DNA from: a bacterium
GTDB lineage: Bacteria; Latescibacterota; UBA2968; UBA8231
Direction of reading: 5' to 3'
Length of the DNA stretch: 6,523 nt
Assembly (NCBI GenBank): GCA_027593305.1
Contig: JAQCJA010000276.1
Span: forward strand, 1 to 6,523
This document shows, piece after piece, positions 1 through 5,229 of the stretch. Within the stretch, counting starts at the first letter, position 1; each line of letters begins with the position of its first letter. The position numbers and the translations under genes were made by a program. The notes under the pieces are model-generated. The model was not told where the DNA came from and searched no databases. It saw only the letters and a list, made by a program, of their open reading frames with translations.

Positions 1-3
1 GTC

Positions 4-630
4 ATGGATGCGACCCAACAACTCTCAGACCGCGCTGTACTTCGACAGGCCGCCACCGATACCAACCAGCTGGGTGTTCTCGTACGCCGCTATGGCGCCC
101 CCCTTACCAATTTCGTCTGCCGTTTCGTCGGGGACCGCGAGACAGCCGAGGATATCGTGCAGGAAACCTTCCTGCGTTGTCTGCGGCACAAGCATCAGTA
201 TCCGGCCATTGAACAGGTATCCACCTGGCTGTACACCATCGCTGGCAACCTGGCCAAAACGGAACTGCGTCGGCGCAAGCGCTGGCACTGGATCGCCATT
301 GGTCCGTCAACGGACGATGAGGAGCGCACGGCATTCTTCGAACCTGTCGATGCCGGCCTTCTTCCCGGTGAATTTACCGACACACGAAAGGTCCGGGCGT
401 CCGTCGTTGATGCCATCAGCGATCTGCCGGCGGAATTCCGCGAGGCCGTACAATTGCGGGATCTCGATGGCCTGTCCTATGACGAGATCGCCAGGATCAT
501 CGAATGCCCGGTGGGCACGGTGAAATCACGCGTGAACCGTGGACGCCTTCGTCTGCAGAAACGCCTGCGCAACCTGGCGGACGAGTTCATCAGCGGCCTG
601 ACGCCGAACGCCTCCGTCGTACCGAACTAG
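4..630 (+). CDS. ECF-type RNA polymerase sigma-70 family factor
   Basis: A 208-residue sigma factor that would direct core RNA polymerase to a set of alternative promoters. Region 2 spans about residues 23-94: it holds the core-binding stretch AEDIVQETFLR (48-58) and the -10 recognition stretch STWLYTIAGNLAKTELRRRKR (73-93, given here as a motif label). Region 4 spans about 132-190, with the helix-turn-helix LSYDEIARIIECPVGTVKSR (157-176) for -35 contact. Regions 1.1 and 3 are absent, as expected for an ECF factor. The linker between regions 2 and 4 (about 95-131) is acidic and longer than in the smallest ECF factors. The reading frame is still open at base 1, so a start further upstream cannot be excluded; ATG at 4 fits the family length. 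No zinc-finger anti-sigma gene follows on this strand, so if one exists it lies upstream or elsewhere. The gene is probably terminated by the hairpin at 674-713. The target regulon cannot be inferred. Confidence 0.93.
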   Translation: MDATQQLSDRAVLRQAATDTNQLGVLVRRYGAPLTNFVCRFVGDRETAEDIVQETFLRCLRHKHQYPAIEQVSTWLYTIAGNLAKTELRRRKRWHWIAIGPSTDDEERTAFFEPVDAGLLPGEFTDTRKVRASVVDAISDLPAEFREAVQLRDLDGLSYDEIARIIECPVGTVKSRVNRGRLRLQKRLRNLADEFISGLTPNASVVPN

Positions 631-673
631 CCTGCGGCGGCCCCCACCGCCGCGACGGCATGACTCCTTCCAC

Positions 674-713
674 GGGCCGGGCCCTGCTTCTGCAGGAGTC
701 CGGCCTTATCTTT
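674..713 (+). terminator. Probable intrinsic terminator after the sigma factor gene
   Basis: A two-part hairpin lies 43 bases after the sigma factor stop. The outer stem is GGCCGG (675-680) with CCGGCC (700-705), extendable by a G-T pair. The inner stem is CCTGC (683-687) with GCAGG (692-696) around a TTCT loop, with a small internal loop between the stems. The T-rich run TTATCTTT (706-713) follows directly. A competing stem, GACTCCT (662-668) with AGGAGTC (694-700), uses part of the same bases. The T tract is interrupted, so efficiency may be partial. Confidence 0.55.
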
Positions 714-740
714 GCTGAACCGCCATCCAGAATCTGCTCC

Positions 741-750
741 AGGAAAGGAA
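741..750 (+). promoter_or_regulatory. Ribosome binding site for the M42 peptidase GTG start
   Basis: AGGAAAGGAA contains AAGGA at 745-749, 8 bases before the GTG at 758. This decides for the GTG start over any downstream ATG. The 44 bases between the upstream terminator and this start show no convincing -35/-10 pair. Confidence 0.75.
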
Positions 751-757
751 CCCTCAC

Positions 758-1813
758 GTGGCCGTCGATCGCCTGCGCCTGCTCGCTGATCTCGAACGTC
801 TCACCAATGCTCATGGTCCATCCGGGACGGAGGGTGAGGTCGAACGCTTGCTGCTGGAGATGTTTGCCGGGCTGGGAGACGGTACCTGGCAGGATGATGC
901 CGACAGCATCGTTGTGCATTTCAAGGGCCGCTCCTCGGACAGGGGTATCGCCGTCGTGGCGCACAAGGACGAGATCGCCATGATCGTCAAACGTGTTGAC
1001 GCAGATGGTCGCATCCGCGTGCGGCCCGTCGGCGGACTGCATCCCTGGGCCATTGGCGAGTCCCCTGTCGAGATCCTGGTCGGCGAACAGAGCCTTCCGG
1101 GTGTGTTATCCATCGGCTCCAAGCACGTGTCCGTTGAGAGTCCCGCGGCGGCCCCGAAGGAGGGTGGCGCGCTGACGTGGGAGGCCATGTGGGTTGAGAC
1201 GAAACTCGACGCTGCCACCCTCGCTTCCCGCGGCGTGCGTCCCGGACGACGCGTAGTCATCGCCCGCCACAGAAAGGCACCATGGTGGCTGGGTCACGAC
1301 TTTCTCTGCGGCTACAATCTCGATTGTCGTGCGGGCCTTGCCATGCTCGTGGCAGCGGCTCACGAAATGGCCGTAACACCGCCGGCCGTCGACACCTGGT
1401 TGATCGCCAGTTCGGAGGAAGAGATCGGCGGCCTTGGGGCCGTGTGGTCGGTGGGCCAGGTTCCGGCATCAACCGTTGTCGCCCTTGATGTCGTGCCCGT
1501 CGCCGGCGAGTACCAGACGCAGAACAGCGCCGATCCGATCCTGCCGTGCAAGGACAGGGCAGGACTGTACCACGCGGCGACTGTCGATCACCTGACGGAA
1601 CTGGCATCGCAGCTTGGATTTGGTGTGCAGACGGCGGTGCTCACATCCTACGCCAGCGACGCCACCCTGTCGAAGGCCGCAGCCTCGGCGGCCCGAGCCG
1701 TATTGATTGGTTACCCCGGTGACAATACGCATGGCTTCGAGATCAGCCACGTGGACGGTATCGTCAACTGCGCCAGACTGCTCGTTGCCTACCTTGGCAA
1801 CCCCCAGGTGTAG
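758..1813 (+). CDS. M42 family metallopeptidase (glutamyl aminopeptidase / endoglucanase-M-like)
   Basis: A 351-residue protein of normal M42 length. The family comprises cytosolic, often large oligomeric (tetrahedral) aminopeptidases with two metal ions, which trim short peptides. Visible motifs in order: AHKDEIAMIV (His69, Asp71; family form AHxDEIG), followed by a DGRIRVRPVGG stretch typical of M42; the bridging Asp in LDCRAG (Asp189; family form DDR); the catalytic pair in SEEEIGGLGA (Glu220-Glu222; family form QEEVGxRGA); Asp244 in ALDVVP; and the C-terminal His325 in NTHGFE. All five expected metal positions and the catalytic Glu are therefore filled. Two local departures from the usual consensus are Cys190 for the second Asp of DDR, and NTHGFE in place of the common RYxHSxxE. 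There is no signal peptide. The start is GTG, supported by AAGGA 8 bases upstream. The gene stands alone between a terminator and convergent genes, so context gives no substrate. Confidence 0.92.
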   Translation: MAVDRLRLLADLERLTNAHGPSGTEGEVERLLLEMFAGLGDGTWQDDADSIVVHFKGRSSDRGIAVVAHKDEIAMIVKRVDADGRIRVRPVGGLHPWAIGESPVEILVGEQSLPGVLSIGSKHVSVESPAAAPKEGGALTWEAMWVETKLDAATLASRGVRPGRRVVIARHRKAPWWLGHDFLCGYNLDCRAGLAMLVAAAHEMAVTPPAVDTWLIASSEEEIGGLGAVWSVGQVPASTVVALDVVPVAGEYQTQNSADPILPCKDRAGLYHAATVDHLTELASQLGFGVQTAVLTSYASDATLSKAAASAARAVLIGYPGDNTHGFEISHVDGIVNCARLLVAYLGNPQV

Positions 1814-1824
1814 CGCGCGCCTGG
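1804..1824. terminator. Hairpin at a convergent gene junction, possible bidirectional terminator
   Basis: CCAGGTG (1804-1810) pairs with CGCCTGG (1818-1824), seven pairs including one G-T, around a 7-base loop that contains the peptidase TAG stop (1811-1813). It lies 10 bases from the end of the convergent minus-strand gene. There is no T tract on either strand, so a classical Rho-independent mechanism is doubtful. The position between two converging genes only 21 bases apart is what makes it notable. Confidence 0.35.
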
Positions 1825-1834
1825 CTGACGGGAT

Positions 1835-2137
1835 TCACTGCTCTTCGTCGTCGAGCTCCGAACGGCCCAGATCCGCCGCGACGTGTTCGAGATCCTGTGC
1901 CAGCGAAGTGATCTCGTCGGCGAGCTTCTTGCAGTCGAATTCGGCCTGATTGCGCAGAGCGTCGGCACTCTCCTGCAAGACCTCAGCCTGCACCAGTTCC
2001 TGACGCGTGCGGCCTTCCTCGTGATGCAGGCGCCCGCCCTCCTGACGCAATTGCGCGAGGGATTTTGTCGTGTAGCCCTTGACCAGGGCGGCAAGTACCA
2101 TGAAGCCGGCGGAGGCGAAGACCGCGAGCTCCATCAT
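1835..2137 (-). CDS. Small single-pass membrane protein with coiled-coil tail
   Basis: A 100-residue protein I do not recognise. Residues about 3-19 form a short hydrophobic helix (ELAVFASAGFMVLAALV), followed by KGYTTK. Residues about 26-92 form one long, Gln/Glu/Arg-rich stretch with regularly spaced Leu, Ala and Val and no prolines, which predicts a coiled coil. The tail is acidic (ELDDEEQ). One Cys (69) lies within the helix. The start ATG overlaps the stop of the upstream minus-strand gene by one base (TAATG), with AAGGG about 9 bases before it, so translation is probably coupled to that gene; a second ATG directly follows. The matching architecture of the two products suggests they form a hetero-oligomer anchored in the inner membrane. 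Function unknown. Confidence 0.72.
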   Translation of the reverse strand: MMELAVFASAGFMVLAALVKGYTTKSLAQLRQEGGRLHHEEGRTRQELVQAEVLQESADALRNQAEFDCKKLADEITSLAQDLEHVAADLGRSELDDEEQ

Positions 2138-2475
2138 TACCAGTCGCCCTTGTCCTGGCGCGAACTGTTGTCGATGCGGTGGCTCTTCGGGCGCACGCGT
2201 TCCAGGTGCTCCTCCATCTCGGTGAGCTTGGTGCGGTCTTCCAGCACCCTGGTCTGCAGTTCGGTCCGCCGTTCGATGAGCGTCTTTGTCTCGCGCTCGA
2301 TATTCTGCGTGATCGTGCGAACCGTCTCGACGCGCTGTGAGTGCGCCTTAATCAGACCGCGCAACCGGTGCAACTCGGCAACGAGCTGACGCTGGCGCTG
2401 CCCGTATTCGAGCCACATGCGCAAGGTCGCACCCAGCAACAGGACGGAAACCGCAACGAATATCCAGGGAGCCAT
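2137..2475 (-). CDS. Small membrane-anchored coiled-coil protein
   Basis: A 112-residue protein of unknown function, read from ATG at 2475. Residues about 4-18 (WIFVAVSVLLLGATL) are a membrane helix. The segment RMWLEYGQRQRQ follows, then a continuous charged helix to about residue 95 with heptad-like Leu/Ile/Val spacing, and a hydrophilic tail ending KGDW. A single membrane helix followed by WLxY and a basic coiled coil is loosely reminiscent of the phage-shock protein PspB, but the coil here is longer and I would not name it so. A longer form from GTG at 2511 would add 12 residues (MVFSPPASYHIC); neither start has a strong ribosome site. I chose the ATG because the hydrophobic segment begins there and it leaves room for the divergent upstream region. 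The gene is followed by its partner with a one-base overlap. Confidence 0.72.
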   Translation of the reverse strand: MAPWIFVAVSVLLLGATLRMWLEYGQRQRQLVAELHRLRGLIKAHSQRVETVRTITQNIERETKTLIERRTELQTRVLEDRTKLTEMEEHLERVRPKSHRIDNSSRQDKGDW

Positions 2476-2550
2476 GCAGATATGGTAACTCGCCGGAGGG
2501 GAAAATACCACCCCTGCGCGCCAACGCGGGGTCGCTTAGATTGGGTGGCC
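2476..2550. promoter_or_regulatory. Divergent intergenic region between the coiled-coil pair and the propeller operon
   Basis: These 75 bases must carry promoters for both directions if the chosen starts are right. They are locally more AT-rich around 2501-2510 (AAAATA). The inverted repeat AGGGG (2497-2501) / CCCCT (2511-2515), 9-base spacer, could be an operator half-site pair, but five-base repeats arise easily by chance. I cannot assign -35/-10 boxes with confidence. Confidence 0.3.
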
Positions 2551-3933
2551 ATGGATAGCCGAAAAAGGGAGCCCCACGTCATTCAGGCGACGCCATTCCG
2601 CGATGTTCCGATTCCGCAGGCCTTCACCTCCGTCGATGACAGGGGCAGGCGCTATGGCGGCGACATCAGGATCGGTGACCTGACGGGCAACGGCGTCGTC
2701 GATTTCGCCGTCTACCAGTCTCTGGGTGGCATAAAACCTGCCTTTCTGGGTGCCTTCGACATCGATGGCCAACCCTTGTGGTCGATGGGCCGACGCGATC
2801 TGGCCGTGGCCGATACCGACACCAACACACTGTTACACACGATCTCTCCCGATCGACCGGGGCCGGTGGCCGTTGCCGACATCGATGGTGACGGTGCATG
2901 CGAAGTGCTCTGCCTGTTTGTCGATGAAGGCATTGAGGCGACCAGTAAGTGGCACCTCGGTGATGTCCGGTTGCTGTTGCTGGACGGTGCGACAGGCCAT
3001 ATCAAGCAACAGGCTTCCCCTGACGCCCTGCGCAGTTGTGATGGCTTCGACGCTGGCATCCTGAGGATCCCGAATTTCGTCCACCAGAGGCTGCTGGTGG
3101 CGGATTTCTCCGGCATCGGACAGGCAACCGATTTCGTCATCAAGGTGGGCCGGACGCTGCTGGCCTTCGACCGTCATTTCGAACTCCTGTGGACCTATGA
3201 GAATCGGTGGAATGAGTATCCGCAGCACGCCGCCTACATTCCGGCCATCGGCGATTTTGATGGTGATGGCCGCGATGAAGTCAACGGTGGCCTGTTCCTG
3301 CTGGATCATGATGGCCGTGTATTGTGGGAAGAGTACCTGGGAGACAATATGGACAGCGTCCTGGTCGAACCCTGGGATGCAGATTTTCCACCCAGAGCCA
3401 TTGTTTCCGCAGGAGGCATGGTCCTGGATGGATCCGGCAGGCGGCTGTATGAACTCGGCCTCGAGGCCATCCCCCATGGTCAGGAGATCCGTTGCGGCCG
3501 CTATCACGCCGACAGCAACGACCGGGAACTGGTGATCCGCTACAACGGCCATCACCCGGACCTTCTTGTGGCCGGCCCCAATGGGATTCGCAGCCGCTTT
3601 CGTGTGGATGATTCACCCAACAATACCGGCCTGGAGACCATCCGCTGGAACGGTGCCGGTGGTCCCGACCTCATCTACAGCCCTGCCGCCCTGTGGGATG
3701 GTGATGGCAACCGAGCCGTGGCATTTCCGGGCCTGCCGCCGGCCAGCGGCGGAAAAATGGGCTGGTATCACTGCTTTCCGGCCAACGTCTGCGGCGACGA
3801 TCGCGAGGAAGTCATCCTCTACGACCCGTACCAGGATCGCGTTCATATCTACACCCAGGAGCCACCACAAGCCTCAACCTATGGCGGGTACCGACACACA
3901 CACCGTCAATACAACACCCGCCTGATCGACTGA
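2551..3933 (+). CDS. FG-GAP-type beta-propeller protein, rhamnogalacturonan-lyase-like, no signal peptide
   Basis: A 460-residue protein with repeated Asp-rich calcium-type loops: DLTGNGVVD (43-51), DIDGDGACE (110-118), DFSGIGQATD (from 185), DFDGDGRDE (235-243) and WDGDGNR (Asp383). This spacing points to a multi-bladed FG-GAP/VCBS-like propeller. Other pieces recall polysaccharide lyase family 11 (rhamnogalacturonan lyase): HGQEIRCG (309-316), GDDREEVILYD (415-425) and the end YRHTHRQYNTRLID; but the match is partial and I do not claim lyase activity. No signal peptide or membrane segment precedes the first blade, unlike secreted lyases. ATG at 2551 is chosen because the conserved part begins soon after. 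ATG at 2482, with AGGGAG ten bases before it, is an alternative adding 23 basic residues. The frame stays open back to 2341, but that part lies over the opposite-strand gene. The gene starts a run of three, with 12 bases to the next. Confidence 0.8.
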   Translation: MDSRKREPHVIQATPFRDVPIPQAFTSVDDRGRRYGGDIRIGDLTGNGVVDFAVYQSLGGIKPAFLGAFDIDGQPLWSMGRRDLAVADTDTNTLLHTISPDRPGPVAVADIDGDGACEVLCLFVDEGIEATSKWHLGDVRLLLLDGATGHIKQQASPDALRSCDGFDAGILRIPNFVHQRLLVADFSGIGQATDFVIKVGRTLLAFDRHFELLWTYENRWNEYPQHAAYIPAIGDFDGDGRDEVNGGLFLLDHDGRVLWEEYLGDNMDSVLVEPWDADFPPRAIVSAGGMVLDGSGRRLYELGLEAIPHGQEIRCGRYHADSNDRELVIRYNGHHPDLLVAGPNGIRSRFRVDDSPNNTGLETIRWNGAGGPDLIYSPAALWDGDGNRAVAFPGLPPASGGKMGWYHCFPANVCGDDREEVILYDPYQDRVHIYTQEPPQASTYGGYRHTHRQYNTRLID

Positions 3934-3940
3934 GAAAGGA
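3933..3940 (+). promoter_or_regulatory. Ribosome binding site for the sulfatase-like GTG start
   Basis: AGAAAGGA, with AAGGA at 3936-3940, lies 5 bases before the GTG at 3946. It touches the TGA stop of the preceding gene (3931-3933), so ribosomes ending there could restart, consistent with co-translation of the two genes. Confidence 0.7.
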
Positions 3941-3945
3941 CGCTT

Positions 3946-5193
3946 GTGGCGGTCCGGAAATTCCTGCTGATCTCCATCGATTGCCTGCGTTACGACGCGT
4001 TGAGCCGTACCAACCCGGCTCTCGAAACACCGAAATTTGACGTACTCACACGCGACTACGCATTGGCAGACCGCTTCTTCGTCACGGCGCCGGCGACACG
4101 GCCATCCCACACGTCCCTGTTCACGGGACTCTACCCCTTTGAGCACGGTCTCTTCGGGCAGACCTACCTGAAGATGTTTGACGGCGTGACCAACCTGATG
4201 CATCTGCTGCAGCAACAGGGCTTTGCAGTCAGCGGCCATTCCGAGCGCCCCGACGTGTTCCGTTTCCTCGACTACGAAGAATGTATCGGTCCCATGGATC
4301 CTGCTGCTCGCAATCAGTGTCTCGGTTCGTTGGAGCCGGTCCTGGATATGCTCGACACCGGCGATGACACGAAGCAACTGCGCTTCCTGCACTTCTGGTA
4401 TACGCACGGCGGATATGGTCTCAGTGGCATTGACCTGCAGCCGGGCCTGCAGGAACTGGTGCGCACGGGCCGCAAGGAAGAAGCCCTGCGCTACTACTAT
4501 GCCGCTGCGGTGCAGGTGCAGGAGTTCCGCATAACGGAGATTCTGAAGAAGATCGACCTGAAGGAGTGGGCGGTCTTTCTCTTCGGCGATCACGGCGAAG
4601 GCTTTGATCCGGAACTCATGTCGCACGGGGACCTGATTCATCAGAACGTCGTGCGCGTGCCGTTGCTGGCGCACCTGCCATTGTCCGACTGGAAGCTGCC
4701 GGATGGCTCGCTGTCGATGATCGATCTCTTGCCGACGATCTGCGATCTGGCCGGTGTGGATTGTGGCTATCGGGGGTACGGTCGCAGCCTCGTTGACGCC
4801 CAACCCCGGCAGGAACGCTGGGTGCTGACGGAACTGGACAGCCTGTACGGCGTGGGCTTCCTCAACGCCGGAAACCTGGAGGTGGAACACCGTCGCGTAA
4901 CCTCCCGTCTGGCGATCGATGACAAGCTTCTGGAGCGCAACCCGCAAGGCCGGCGGCAGTGGTCGATCAGCAATGGCGAAGTGCTGTTCCGTTACGACGA
5001 AACGAGCGGCGCATACGTCCTGCGTGACGTGGCGACGGGACGGGACCTGTCGTGCGCCGACCCGACCCCCTTCCAGGCTCGCTACCAGGGCCTGCTCGAT
5101 GGCTCAGCCTATGCCGACCTGCGCGCCCAGGAGGAAACGGCCGATGAGAAGGCGGTGCTGGAACAGCGGCTGAAGGCTCTGGGATATCTGTGA
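3946..5193 (+). CDS. Alkaline phosphatase/sulfatase superfamily hydrolase with Thr at the nucleophile position
   Basis: A 415-residue metal-dependent hydrolase of the sulfatase-like Pfam family (PF00884 type). Motifs: N-terminal metal loop LLISIDCLRYDAL (Asp12, Asp17); nucleophile region ATRPSHTSLFTGLYPFEHGL (50-69); HFWYTHGGYG, a mid-domain His motif; FGDHGEGF (Asp215, His216), metal-binding; SHGDLIHQNVVRVPLLAH (His227), the conserved HG...VP segment; and the tail LKALGYL, common at the end of sulfatase-like proteins. In true sulfatases the C/S-x-P-S-R box carries the residue converted to formylglycine. Here that box reads T-R-P-S-H with Thr51, which cannot be converted, so phosphate or phosphodiester chemistry with a Thr nucleophile, as in NPP-type phosphodiesterases, is more likely. 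There is no signal peptide or membrane helix, so cytosolic. The GTG start has AAGGA 5 bases upstream. It sits between the propeller gene and a GT-C-like membrane protein, suggesting a glycan- or lipid-linked phosphate substrate. Confidence 0.88.
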   Translation: MAVRKFLLISIDCLRYDALSRTNPALETPKFDVLTRDYALADRFFVTAPATRPSHTSLFTGLYPFEHGLFGQTYLKMFDGVTNLMHLLQQQGFAVSGHSERPDVFRFLDYEECIGPMDPAARNQCLGSLEPVLDMLDTGDDTKQLRFLHFWYTHGGYGLSGIDLQPGLQELVRTGRKEEALRYYYAAAVQVQEFRITEILKKIDLKEWAVFLFGDHGEGFDPELMSHGDLIHQNVVRVPLLAHLPLSDWKLPDGSLSMIDLLPTICDLAGVDCGYRGYGRSLVDAQPRQERWVLTELDSLYGVGFLNAGNLEVEHRRVTSRLAIDDKLLERNPQGRRQWSISNGEVLFRYDETSGAYVLRDVATGRDLSCADPTPFQARYQGLLDGSAYADLRAQEETADEKAVLEQRLKALGYL

Positions 5194-5229
5194 GCCAGAC
5201 AATGGGACTGGGCATTTGAGTACACGCTC

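Noticed and set aside
1883..2389. Plus-strand open frame of 168 codons opposite the coiled-coil pair
   Set aside because: Its product is rich in Ser, Arg, Cys and Leu with no domain, and it conflicts with the two minus-strand frames, which have coherent membrane-helix plus coiled-coil design and a coupled start/stop.
2497..2515. AGGGG/CCCCT inverted repeat as a specific operator or riboswitch
   Set aside because: Five-base arms with a 9-base spacer are too short to support a specific regulator or RNA; kept only as a note in the divergent region.
2341..2550. N-terminal extension of the propeller frame, starting at 2341
   Set aside because: It would lie over the opposite-strand membrane/coiled-coil gene, has Gln-rich low-similarity sequence and no FG-GAP pattern. 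The conserved part begins after ATG 2551; only ATG 2482 remains as a serious alternative.
2833..3555. Minus-strand open frame of 240 codons opposite the propeller gene
   Set aside because: Antisense shadow: the repeated Asp-Gly codons read backwards give an Ile/Val/Thr-rich product with no domain.
3874..4947. Long minus-strand open frame of 357 codons opposite the sulfatase-like gene
   Set aside because: It is antisense to a gene with clear superfamily motifs. Its product is rich in His, Gln and Val without any recognisable domain, as expected for a shadow frame in GC-rich DNA.
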